A stretch of DNA of 64,000 nt from Acidimicrobiia bacterium (GTDB lineage: Bacteria; Actinomycetota; Acidimicrobiia; Acidimicrobiales; Bin134): contig JAJDYE010000041.1 of the NCBI GenBank assembly GCA_022822905.1, forward strand, positions 124,001 to 188,000, in the 5' to 3' direction. Shown in pieces: positions 50,486 to 57,279 of the stretch. The notes beneath the pieces were generated by a model. That model was not told the origin of the DNA, did not search any database, and saw only the letters and a list, made by a program, of their open reading frames with translations. Each line of letters opens with the position of its first letter. Position 1 is the first letter of the stretch. A program made the position numbers and the translations under genes.

Positions 50486-52007
50486 TGGCAAGACTCCAGG
50501 GATCGTGGGCCACGGTGACCGGTTCGGTGCGCATGAACAGCGCCTGCGCCACGATGCCCCCAGTGAGCGGGGGTTCCTGCCCAGCCAAGTCGGCCATAGT
50601 CAGGGCGACCCGCCGGACCCGCTGGAACCCTCGAGCGGTGAGACGGCCATCTGCGATGGCGTTGCTGAACAGGCCTTTGGCCTCTGGGTCGAGCGGAGCG
50701 AACTCTTCCAAGGCGTCGTCGGGCAATTCGCTGTTGGATGCCACCCCGCGGTCGCGCGCAACCACTCGGACCCGGTCCACCCTGGCCCTCACCTCGGCCG
50801 AAGACTCCCCTGGCGGCGCGTCGAACAGGTCGCTGACCTCCGGCCGGCCGACATGGATTCTCAGGTCGAAGCGGTCCAGCAACGGCCCGCTCAACCGCCG
50901 GGCATAGCGCAATCGGGCCAGGGGCGTACACCGGCACATGCCGGGCTGTCCCAGTTCCCCGCACGGGCACGGGTTCATCGCCCCCACTAGAAGGAATCGA
51001 GCAGGAAACGACGCCACCGCCGAAGCGCGGTTGACTCGGATGACTCCTTCTTCGAGGGGCTGGCGCAGCGCATCCAGAGCCTGGGGACCGAACTCTCCCA
51101 TCTCATCCAAGAACAGCACGCCGCCATGGGCGCAGCTGATGGCACCGGGGCGAAGCATCCTGCTCCCGCCCCCTACCAAGGCGATCATCGAAGCAGAGTG
51201 ATGGGGCGCTTGCCAGGGAGCTCGCCGTATCAGTCCCGAGGAGGGCAGGTTCAATCCGACGGCCGAGTGCACCATGGTGGCTTCGATGGCAGTGGCCTCG
51301 TCTAACGGCGGCAGAAGTCCGGGAAGCCGCCGGGCCAACATCGTCTTGCCTGCGCCCGGAGGACCGATCATCAACAGGTGATGTCCGCCTGCCGCGGCCA
51401 CTTCCAAGCCCAAGCGCGCCATGTGCTGACCTCTCACGTCAGCCAGGTCTGCGATTTCATCCAGCGGATTCGCCGACCCCGGCTCGGGTGGATCAGGCCA
51501 TGCTTCTTCTCCTCGGATTGCCGAGATGAGCTCGCTAAGGGTGGCCGGCGACCGGATCACCGGACCTTTGGCCAAGGCAGCCTCTGCGGCGCTCTCGGGA
51601 GCGACTACCACTTTGGCAGTATTCAAACAGCGAACTTGGGGCAGCACCCCGGGTACCGCTCGAAGCCTGCCATCGAGCCCCAGTTCGGCCAGGAAGGCCG
51701 TGTCGGCCAAGCTTTCAGCAGAAAGCTGTTCATCGGCCACCAACACCCCCATGGCGATGGCCAGATCAAGCCCAGGACCTTCTTTGCGGATCCCCGAAGG
51801 GGCCAAGTTGACGGTTATCCGCCCCGGTGGCCAATTGACCCCGCTGGAGAGCAGGGCAGCTCGAACCCGATCACGAGCCTCCCGACAAGCGGCATCGGGC
51901 AGGCCCACCACGGTGAACGTTGGGAGGCCCACGGAGACATGGACCTCCACCGAAACCGGATGTCCGGTGATTCCGGCGAGGACAGAGGCGGGAATGGTGG
52001 CAAGCAC
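50475..52007 (-). CDS. comM: ComM/YifB family Mg-chelatase-like AAA ATPase
   Basis: AAA+ helicase that promotes branch migration of incoming DNA in transformation (ComM of Vibrio/Haemophilus). About 510 residues from GTG 52007: an N-terminal Lon-protease-like domain (VLATIPASVLAGITGHPVSV, LPTFTVVGLPDAACREARDRV), Walker A IGPPGAGKTMLARRLP, Walker B GVLFLDEMGEF, a zinc-binding MNPCPCGELG...CRC segment, arginine finger region LLDRFDLRIHV. A GTG at 52070 would add 21 non-conserved residues. The RecA-NDp-like element at 52082-52104 precedes it and dprA follows, suggesting DNA-damage regulation of a comM-dprA unit. Confidence 0.93.
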   Translation of the reverse strand: MLATIPASVLAGITGHPVSVEVHVSVGLPTFTVVGLPDAACREARDRVRAALLSSGVNWPPGRITVNLAPSGIRKEGPGLDLAIAMGVLVADEQLSAESLADTAFLAELGLDGRLRAVPGVLPQVRCLNTAKVVVAPESAAEAALAKGPVIRSPATLSELISAIRGEEAWPDPPEPGSANPLDEIADLADVRGQHMARLGLEVAAAGGHHLLMIGPPGAGKTMLARRLPGLLPPLDEATAIEATMVHSAVGLNLPSSGLIRRAPWQAPHHSASMIALVGGGSRMLRPGAISCAHGGVLFLDEMGEFGPQALDALRQPLEEGVIRVNRASAVASFPARFLLVGAMNPCPCGELGQPGMCRCTPLARLRYARRLSGPLLDRFDLRIHVGRPEVSDLFDAPPGESSAEVRARVDRVRVVARDRGVASNSELPDDALEEFAPLDPEAKGLFSNAIADGRLTARGFQRVRRVALTMADLAGQEPPLTGGIVAQALFMRTEPVTVAHDPWSLANAR

Positions 52008-52081
52008 ATTCGGTGCTTTCTCGAGGACGATTCCTCGTGCCGGGAAGGTGGCCCGAAGCGCTGGCCACACGCGCTCCCACG

Positions 52082-52104
52082 ACCATACCGGCTTGGGGTG
52101 ACAA
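52082..52104 (-). promoter_or_regulatory. RecA-NDp-like promoter upstream of comM/yifB
   Basis: On the minus strand: TTGTCAC, ten bases, TATGGT. Identical heptamer (save T for C at the first base) and spacing to the recA element, with a good TANNNT -10. Transcription should begin about 7 bases after the -10, close to the alternative GTG start at 52070. Confidence 0.6.
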
Positions 52105-52109
52105 CTGCT

Positions 52110-52130
52110 CCCTCTCGACAGGGGAGAGGG
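52110..52130 (-). terminator. Possible hairpin after the cytochrome c gene
   Basis: A seven-base stem, CCCTCTC (52110-52116) with GAGAGGG (52124-52130), seven-base loop. No T-run follows on the minus strand, so it may be a weak terminator or a chance structure beside the comM promoter. Confidence 0.35.
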
Positions 52131-52142
52131 GTCGAAAGCCTC

Positions 52143-52198
52143 TCAGAGGACTTCGTTGATGTCGAAGGGGAGCGATCCCTTCAGAGCACCTCATTGAT
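52143..52198 (-). repeat. Second copy of the cytochrome c gene 3' terminus, -1 frame
   Basis: The gene ends YINEVL-stop (52181-52201). Thirty-eight bases on, in the -1 frame, DINEVL-stop occurs (52143-52163). Over the INEVL-stop part three of five codons differ, each only at the wobble base (Asn, Glu, Val), 15 of 18 bases identical. Confidence 0.75.
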
Positions 52199-52570
52199 GT
52201 AGCGGAGCACCGCGTCGATCTCGCCAGCAGTCAAGAGCCCGCCGAAGGCGGGCATGCGATCGCGGCCCTCCGACACCACTGCGACCGCGTCGCCTGGATC
52301 GGGATACGCCTGCAACAGCCGGCCTCCGCTCAACCGCGGACCATTGCGAGTGCCGCCCCCAGAGGCGCCATGACATGACGAGCAGCGATCGCTGTACACC
52401 GAACGGCCCTCAACCAAGACAGGTTCGGGAGTTCCATCTGGCCCCGCCTCTACTTCAGGTGAAGTGCCCGACACGCAGCCCGCGGCAATGGCAATGCACA
52501 GCGATAGTGCAGCCAACCGGAAACCACGAACTTCCCTGTCTTCCACCCCGGGGACGATACTGAGGGCCAT
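52181..52570 (-). CDS. Lipoprotein cytochrome c (single heme)
   Basis: About 129 residues. The signal region (FRLAALSLCIAIAAGC) ends in a lipobox with Cys, so the protein should be anchored to the outside of the membrane. It binds one heme c through CSSCH, with the distal Met in RMPAFGG and a C-terminal helix. It looks like a cytochrome c6/c551-type electron carrier, possibly for the aa3 oxidase whose assembly factor SURF1 is at 23266. The start is uncertain: ATG 52570 overlaps the start codon of the opposite small gene; GTG 52546 would avoid this. Confidence 0.85.
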   Translation of the reverse strand: MALSIVPGVEDREVRGFRLAALSLCIAIAAGCVSGTSPEVEAGPDGTPEPVLVEGRSVYSDRCSSCHGASGGGTRNGPRLSGGRLLQAYPDPGDAVAVVSEGRDRMPAFGGLLTAGEIDAVLRYINEVL

Positions 52571-52679
52571 GGGCTTCGACCCCACACGAAAGCAGCGACG
52601 CACCCGGTTCGACTACTGGTATGTGGCCGTCGGGCTGTTGGTTTGCATCGGGCTGATTTTGTGGGCCGTGCTGGGATGA
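52569..52679 (+). CDS. Small one-helix membrane protein
   Basis: 36 codons: a basic cytoplasmic N-terminus (FDPTRKQRRTRFDYWY) and one hydrophobic helix (VAVGLLVCIGLILWAVLG) to the end. A TGAGGG site lies six bases before ATG 52569. I have the impression that similar DPTRxQRR...membrane micro-proteins occur in acidimicrobia, but cannot confirm this. Its ATG and the ATG proposed for the cytochrome c gene share the palindrome CCATGG, which is odd. Confidence 0.6.
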   Translation: MGFDPTRKQRRTRFDYWYVAVGLLVCIGLILWAVLG

Positions 52680-52686
52680 GGCTGGA

Positions 52687-53031
52687 TTAGAACGCCCCTT
52701 CGATCACCCGCAGCTCGCGGCCCATAACTTCGGCAACGTCGAATCGAAGCTGCACCGGTCCCGAGCGCTCCTGCTCGGCCAACCACTGGACAGCCAACCG
52801 GCGTATCCGCCGCTGCTTCTGCCATCCGACAGCCTCGGCGGGAGAGCCGAAGGCCAGCGACGACCGGGTCTTGACCTCGCACACGGCAACAATCGGCCCC
52901 CGCCTCACGATCACATCCAACTCTCCGTGCCGACACCGCCAGTTGCGCTCGAGAACCTCGAACCCATGGCGGCGATACCATCGAGCCACGCGGTCTTCGC
53001 CCCAGCGACCCAGCGCCTGTCGGTATGCCAT
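52687..53031 (-). CDS. yraN: YraN family (UPF0102) putative nuclease
   Basis: 114 residues of the PD-(D/E)xK nuclease superfamily: GRWGEDRVARWYRRHGFEVLERNWR, then GELDVIVRRG (Asp), and VCEVKTRSS (Glu-Val-Lys), matching the GE-x-D and ExK catalytic pattern. Biochemical role not established; context with comM and dprA suggests DNA processing. Start ATG 53031. The promoter-like element at 53038-53060 would make the mRNA essentially leaderless. The neighbours lepB and rnhB usual between rplS and yraN are absent. Confidence 0.9.
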   Translation of the reverse strand: MAYRQALGRWGEDRVARWYRRHGFEVLERNWRCRHGELDVIVRRGPIVAVCEVKTRSSLAFGSPAEAVGWQKQRRIRRLAVQWLAEQERSGPVQLRFDVAEVMGRELRVIEGAF

Positions 53032-53037
53032 GCCCCC

Positions 53038-53060
53038 ACGCTAGGAGGCAGGTGTGACAG
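53038..53060 (-). promoter_or_regulatory. RecA-NDp-like promoter of yraN
   Basis: On the minus strand: CTGTCAC, ten bases, TAGCGT. The heptamer is identical to the recA element and spacing is the same. The -10 ends six bases before the yraN ATG, so transcription would start at or near the start codon. Confidence 0.6.
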
Positions 53061-53076
53061 TTGGATCGGAGGGAGG

Positions 53077-53421
53077 CTAGAAGCGCTTCTCCTTGACCCG
53101 GGCGGCCCGGCCGATGCGATCGCGCAGGTAGTAGAGCTTGGCCCGGCGCACATCGCCCCGGGTGCCGATCTCGATCTTGGCGATGATGGGTGAGTGAACG
53201 GGGAATGTGCGCTCCACTCCCACACCGAAGCTCACTTTTCGAACGGTGAAGGTCTCCCGGATTCCGCTGCCCTGTCGCCGGATGACCACTCCCTCGAATA
53301 TCTGGACCCGCTCGCGGTTGCCCTCCACCACCCGGACATGCACTTTGACTGTGTCGCCGGCACTGAATTCGGGAATGTCGGAGCGTCTTGTGTCGCGATC
53401 GACGATGTCGGTGGGATTCAT
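53077..53421 (-). CDS. rplS: 50S ribosomal protein L19
   Basis: 114 residues, normal length. Seen: [64 protein letters not shown], and the basic [22 protein letters not shown] end. It sits at the 30S-50S interface. Start ATG 53421, 73 bp from trmD. The order rimM-trmD-rplS is canonical. Confidence 0.97.
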   Translation of the reverse strand: MNPTDIVDRDTRRSDIPEFSAGDTVKVHVRVVEGNRERVQIFEGVVIRRQGSGIRETFTVRKVSFGVGVERTFPVHSPIIAKIEIGTRGDVRRAKLYYLRDRIGRAARVKEKRF

Positions 53422-53494
53422 GGCACGCCTCTTGTGAGTACTTCAGCGCCCATCTCAAGCTTTGGGGCGCAAGAGGAAATCATACCCGCCTTGA

Positions 53495-54217
53495 TCAAGC
53501 GAGGCCGAACTCTTCCAAAAGCGCCTGCTCCGCGTCGGTCAAACCACCACGGGCATCAATCAGGTCTGGCCGCATGGCCACCGTTCGGGCCAGAGACTGC
53601 GCTTTCCGCCAGCGGTCCACGCGACCGTGATCTCCCGACCGCAGCACTTCGGGCACCGTCCAGCCCCGAAACTCAGCAGGCCGGGTGTAGTGGGGGTACT
53701 CCAACAGACCATCGCTGAACGACTCGTCAGCGGCCGACATCTCGTTGCCCAGAACGCCGGGAATCAGCCGGCCCACTGCCTCGATGACCGCCATCGCCCC
53801 GACCTCGCCGCCAGCCAGCACGAAGTCTCCCAAGGACAGCTCCCCGTCCACGAGGTGGTCTCGAACTCTCTGGTCTACCCCCTCATAGCGACCACACAGC
53901 AGCGAGAAACCGCCCCCGGAGACCAGCTCCTGGGCGACGACCTGGTCAAACTGCCGTCCAGCAGGCCCCAGAAGGAACAAGGGTCTAGGCGGGCTGGCCT
54001 GCTCTACCGAGTTGAACAGGGGCTCCGGCATCATCACCATCCCCGCACCGCCGCCGAAGGGGGAATCGTCAACCGAGCGGTGGGGATCGCCCGCGCCCGC
54101 TCTGAGGTCATGAACACGCACTTCAAGCCGGCCCTGATCCACCGCCCTCCCGATCACTCCATAGCCCAAGAACACCTCGAACATTGACGGGAAGATGGTG
54201 AAAACGTCGACTCTCAT
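53495..54217 (-). CDS. trmD: tRNA (guanine-37-N1)-methyltransferase
   Basis: SPOUT-class methyltransferase giving m1G37, which prevents +1 frameshifting. 240 residues: FTIFPSMFEVFLGYGVIGRA, DDSPFGGGAGMVM, LLCGRYEGVDQRV, GDFVLAGGEVGAMAVIEAVGRLIPGVLGN, and HYTRPAEFRGWTVPEVLRSGDH. The trefoil-knot residues are intact. The start ATG 54217 overlaps the rimM stop (ATGA). Confidence 0.96.
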   Translation of the reverse strand: MRVDVFTIFPSMFEVFLGYGVIGRAVDQGRLEVRVHDLRAGAGDPHRSVDDSPFGGGAGMVMMPEPLFNSVEQASPPRPLFLLGPAGRQFDQVVAQELVSGGGFSLLCGRYEGVDQRVRDHLVDGELSLGDFVLAGGEVGAMAVIEAVGRLIPGVLGNEMSAADESFSDGLLEYPHYTRPAEFRGWTVPEVLRSGDHGRVDRWRKAQSLARTVAMRPDLIDARGGLTDAEQALLEEFGLA

Positions 54218-54792
54218 ATCTCGTCGAACAAACCGTCTGGCCCATCCACAATCAATCGATCCCCTGTTTGCTCCAGCAAGAAGGTAAGGGGTACCAAAGC
54301 ACCGGACTCCAAAACCAGCAGGTCGCTGGCCGGGTTGGCTTGCACTGCTTCAACCCGGCCTCGCTCTGTACCGTCGGTTTCGCACACTGTCATGCCAATC
54401 AGCTCATGGACCCACAGCTCATCGGGATCGGATAAGGGCTCCGCCTTCAGCAGTAGGCCTCGCAAGGCCTCAGCGGTACTCCGGTCGCTGATCTCGGAGA
54501 ACTGCACAATCCAGCGCTGCTGAAAGGGCCGGGCCTCTGCCACGGTGAGCTCACCAAGGTCAGCGCAGAGCACGGCCCCGACTTCCAGTCGCTCAAGGCG
54601 GTTGGTCCACAACGAGACCACGACCTCTCCCCGGATTCCATGAGCCCGGTCGACGCGGCCGATCTCCAGCAGAAGGAGCGCCTCGGATTGATCAGTCGAC
54701 GAACTCGACGTCGATGGAACTGCGTCCGCACCACTCTGCAGTCGTGCGGAAGGTTGATCAGTCGACGAACTCGACGTCGATGGGACTGCCAT
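54214..54792 (-). CDS. rimM: Ribosome maturation factor RimM
   Basis: 16S processing factor binding S19. The folded part (LLLLEIGRVDRAHGIRGEVVV, FSEISDRSTAEALRGLLL, VHELIGMTVCETDG...GRVEAVQANPASDLLVLESG) is about 155 residues, as usual. The only acceptable start in frame is ATG 54792, which overlaps the khpA 3' end by 35 bp and adds a 36-residue N-terminus containing AVPSTSSSSTDQ twice. That N-terminus is a by-product of the duplicated khpA end read in another frame. Confidence 0.9.
   Translation of the reverse strand: MAVPSTSSSSTDQPSARLQSGADAVPSTSSSSTDQSEALLLLEIGRVDRAHGIRGEVVVSLWTNRLERLEVGAVLCADLGELTVAEARPFQQRWIVQFSEISDRSTAEALRGLLLKAEPLSDPDELWVHELIGMTVCETDGTERGRVEAVQANPASDLLVLESGALVPLTFLLEQTGDRLIVDGPDGLFDEI
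54688..54787 (-). repeat. Near-perfect duplication of the khpA 3' end, in frame
   Basis: 30 bases around the khpA stop (54754-54783) recur exactly at 54688-54717; one mismatch then a few more matching bases follow. The second copy is 66 bases on and in frame, so khpA ends IDVEFVD-stop and a readthrough product would end IDVEFVD-stop again. The same DNA in another frame encodes the doubled PSTSSSSTDQ in RimM. Confidence 0.9.
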
Positions 54793-55108
54793 CTTTGCTG
54801 GCCGCGGCCCGCACGATGGTTCGAATGGAGTTGGCCACCCGGCCCCTGCGGCCGATGACCCGGCCCATGTCCCCCTCGGCCACTGTGACCTCCAGCGAGA
54901 CCGAACCCTGTCGTTCGACTACTTCCACTTCAACATCGTCGGGGTTCTCCACCACCGACTTGACCAGGAATTCCAGAACGGTTCGAGCAGTGGGGACTTC
55001 GATGGTGTTGATGTCGCCATCGTCATCGAAATCGTCATCCTCGTATTCGTCGCGGTAGTCGTCGTCCTCGTAGTCCTGGTCTTCGGCTCCAAAGTCGGTG
55101 TCGCTCAC
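54758..55108 (-). CDS. khpA: KH domain RNA-binding protein KhpA with acidic N-terminus
   Basis: 116 residues; classic KhpA is about 76. The KH fold spans about residues 40-116 with the GxxG loop VIGRRGRV, preceded by TARTVLEFLVKSVVENPDDVEVEVVE. The extra N-terminal ~35 residues are nearly all Asp/Glu/Tyr (DYEDDDYRDEYEDDDFDDD). KhpA/KhpB pairs bind RNA in Gram-positive bacteria and affect division. GTG 55108 overlaps the rpsP TGA. Confidence 0.9.
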   Translation of the reverse strand: MSDTDFGAEDQDYEDDDYRDEYEDDDFDDDGDINTIEVPTARTVLEFLVKSVVENPDDVEVEVVERQGSVSLEVTVAEGDMGRVIGRRGRVANSIRTIVRAAASKDGSPIDVEFVD

Positions 55109-55596
55109 GATTCGCCGTCCTCGGTTTTTTCGGCGTCCTGTTCAGAGTCTTCGGCTGATTCGGCCTCCGATGCAGTGTCAGCTGCATCCACCGATTCGGT
55201 CTCAGAATCCTCAGCCGCCTCCACTGGCTCGACCTCCGATGCAGCTTCAGCGGGCTCGGCCTCAGCGGGTGCGGCTTCAGAATCCTCCGCCGATGCGGCC
55301 TTCGTCACTGTCGTAGGAGCAATCTTCGGCGGTCCGGCTTCACCGGTGAACTCTTCCCATGCGCCGGAGATGACCAGCAGCTTCTGCACCCGCTCGCTGG
55401 GTTGAGCGCCATGGCGAAGCCAGTGCAACGCCCGCTCATTGTCGATCTCAACCAAGGACGGCTCTTGGCGGGGGTTATAGGTGCCCACAATCTCGATAAA
55501 TCGCCCATTGCGGGCTTTGCGGGAATCGGCGGCCACCACACGGTACGTGGGCTGCTTCTTCTTGCCCATCCGCATCAGCCGGAGTCTTACTGCCAC
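55105..55596 (-). CDS. rpsP: 30S ribosomal protein S16 with long acidic tail
   Basis: 163 residues; S16 itself is about 80-90 (AVRLRLMRMGKKKQPTYRVVAADSRKARNGRFIEIVGTYNP). The rest is an Ala/Glu/Ser/Asp tail with EAEPAEAAS/EVEPVEAAE-like near-repeats. Such tails occur on actinobacterial S16, but this one nearly doubles the protein. Start GTG 55596. First gene of the rpsP-khpA-rimM-trmD-rplS unit. Confidence 0.95.
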   Translation of the reverse strand: MAVRLRLMRMGKKKQPTYRVVAADSRKARNGRFIEIVGTYNPRQEPSLVEIDNERALHWLRHGAQPSERVQKLLVISGAWEEFTGEAGPPKIAPTTVTKAASAEDSEAAPAEAEPAEAASEVEPVEAAEDSETESVDAADTASEAESAEDSEQDAEKTEDGES

Positions 55597-55734
55597 AAGC
55601 CGGTCAGCCCTTCTGTCTTCCTGGGTCCATTGGGCGTCCTGAGCCCGATCGTCCCGTCATCAGTGCCAGTGCAAGCACGAACCGGCGCCGACCGCCGGAA
55701 TGGGAGAACTCTACCCGCCGAAAATCTCTATGGG

Positions 55735-57165
55735 CTACCTCAGGGAGGAGAGATCGAATTCCCCGTCTTCCAAGCCCGGTAAGGTCAACTTGGACTTGCC
55801 CGTCTTCTTCTGCTGGCCGCCCGGCGGCGTCACACGACTCCCCTTTCGGCCCTTCTTGGGCTTCTTTCGGCCCGAACCGGGGCCTTTGTTCCCCATCCGC
55901 TTCATCATCCGCTGCACCTCGCTGAACTGCCGCAAGAGCTGGGAGACCTCCGAGGGGCGGGTACCTGAACCAGCGGCGATCCTCTGACGGCGTGAACCGT
56001 CGATCATCCGGGGCGCGGCCCGCTCCTCAGGGGTCATCGAGCAGATGATGGCTTCAACTTGGGCGATTCGATCATCCTCGATCTCGGCTTTGCGCAATTC
56101 CTGGGGCGCACCGGGAAGCATCCCCACCAGGTTCTGGAGCGAGCCCATCTTCTTGAGCTGGCGCATCTGCTCCAAGAAGTCCTCCAGGGTGAACTCTCCC
56201 TCCAGCAGTTTGGCGGCAGCCGTCTCGGCTTCGGCCTCCTCATATACCTGTTCGGCCTTCTCGACCAGGGTGAGCACATCGCCCATGCCGAGAATCCGGC
56301 TGGCCACCCGGTCAGGATGGAACAGCTCGAACTCGTCGATCTTCTCCCCAGTGGAGGAGAAGGCGATGGGCCGGCCGACTACTTCCTTCACCGACAGCGC
56401 CGCGCCCCCGCGAGCATCGCCGTCCACTTTGGTGAGGATCACCCCGTCGAGCTCGAGAGCAGCGTGGAACGACTCGGCAGTAGCCACCGCGTCCTGGCCG
56501 GTCATGGCGTCGACCACGAGGAAGGTGTAGTGGGGATCAATGACGTCGGATATCCGCCCGATCTGGTCCATCATCTCGTCATCGATGGCCAGCCGACCGG
56601 CGGTGTCGCAGATCACCACGTCCCGGCTGGAAGCCACGGCCTCAGCCACGCCTTGCCGGGCCACAGCAATCGGATCGGAGGGCTCGCTGTACACCGGAAC
56701 CTCGATGGAAGCCCCCAAGGTGCGGAGCTGCTCAACCGCGGCAGGCCGCTGCAAGTCGGCCCCCACCAACATGGGGTTGCGGCCCTGCTGTTTGAACCAA
56801 GAGGCCAATTTGGCCGCGTTGGTGGTTTTGCCCGAGCCCTGAAGCCCGGCCAACAGCACCACCGTGGGGGGTTTGGCCGGATGGGAGATCTCCAGCGTCT
56901 CACCACCCAAGGCAGCGATCAGCTCCTCATGGACGAACTTGATCACCTGCTGAACCGGGTTGAGGGCCTTGTGAACCTCGGCCCCCACGCACCGCTCGCG
57001 GACCCGGTCTTGGAAGCCGCGGACCACGTGGAGGTTGACATCGGCGTCCAACAGAGCCAAGCGGATCTCGCGCAGCACCTCGTCGACATCGCTCTCCCGC
57101 AGGGTCCCCAGACCCCGCATGCGCTTGAAAATGCCCTCGAACCGGTTGCTCAGCGTGTCGAACAT
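55735..57165 (-). CDS. ffh: Signal recognition particle protein Ffh
   Basis: SRP54 GTPase that with 4.5S RNA delivers nascent membrane proteins to FtsY. 476 residues: N domain, G domain with GLQGSGKTTNAAKLA, DTAGRLAIDDEMM, TKVDGDARGGAALS, then a Met-rich M domain (FTLEDFLEQMRQLKKMGSLQNLVGMLPG, RQFSEVQRMMKRMGNKG) and a basic tail. Start ATG 57165. ffh is followed by rpsP and preceded by ftsY. Confidence 0.96.
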   Translation of the reverse strand: MFDTLSNRFEGIFKRMRGLGTLRESDVDEVLREIRLALLDADVNLHVVRGFQDRVRERCVGAEVHKALNPVQQVIKFVHEELIAALGGETLEISHPAKPPTVVLLAGLQGSGKTTNAAKLASWFKQQGRNPMLVGADLQRPAAVEQLRTLGASIEVPVYSEPSDPIAVARQGVAEAVASSRDVVICDTAGRLAIDDEMMDQIGRISDVIDPHYTFLVVDAMTGQDAVATAESFHAALELDGVILTKVDGDARGGAALSVKEVVGRPIAFSSTGEKIDEFELFHPDRVASRILGMGDVLTLVEKAEQVYEEAEAETAAAKLLEGEFTLEDFLEQMRQLKKMGSLQNLVGMLPGAPQELRKAEIEDDRIAQVEAIICSMTPEERAAPRMIDGSRRQRIAAGSGTRPSEVSQLLRQFSEVQRMMKRMGNKGPGSGRKKPKKGRKGSRVTPPGGQQKKTGKSKLTLPGLEDGEFDLSSLR

Positions 57166-57213
57166 GGGCTGCCCAGACTACGCGCTAGCGGTGCGGGTTG
57201 GACATCCGACGGG

Positions 57214-57279
57214 AAGGGAAGCGCTAGGAAGTCAGGACCTTGACCAGAAAGGGAAGCGCTAGGAAAACAGGGCCTCGAC
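57214..57279 (-). repeat. Second copy of the ftsY 3' terminus, -1 frame
   Basis: ftsY ends VEALFS-stop. Thirty-five bases on, in the -1 frame, VKVLTS-stop occurs. Matching continues ten bases past both stops; in total about 27 of 31 bases agree (57249-57279 versus 57214-57244). Confidence 0.85.

Noticed and set aside
50446..50500. A further terminal echo at comM/yifB (ANAR-stop and ALGR-stop, offset 29, -1 frame)
   Set aside because: Only about nine bases around the stop really match, and the second copy lies inside the dprA coding region, so it adds little to the pattern.
53490..53520. Possible echo at the trmD end (GCTTGA twice)
   Set aside because: Six shared bases 40 bases apart are expected by chance.
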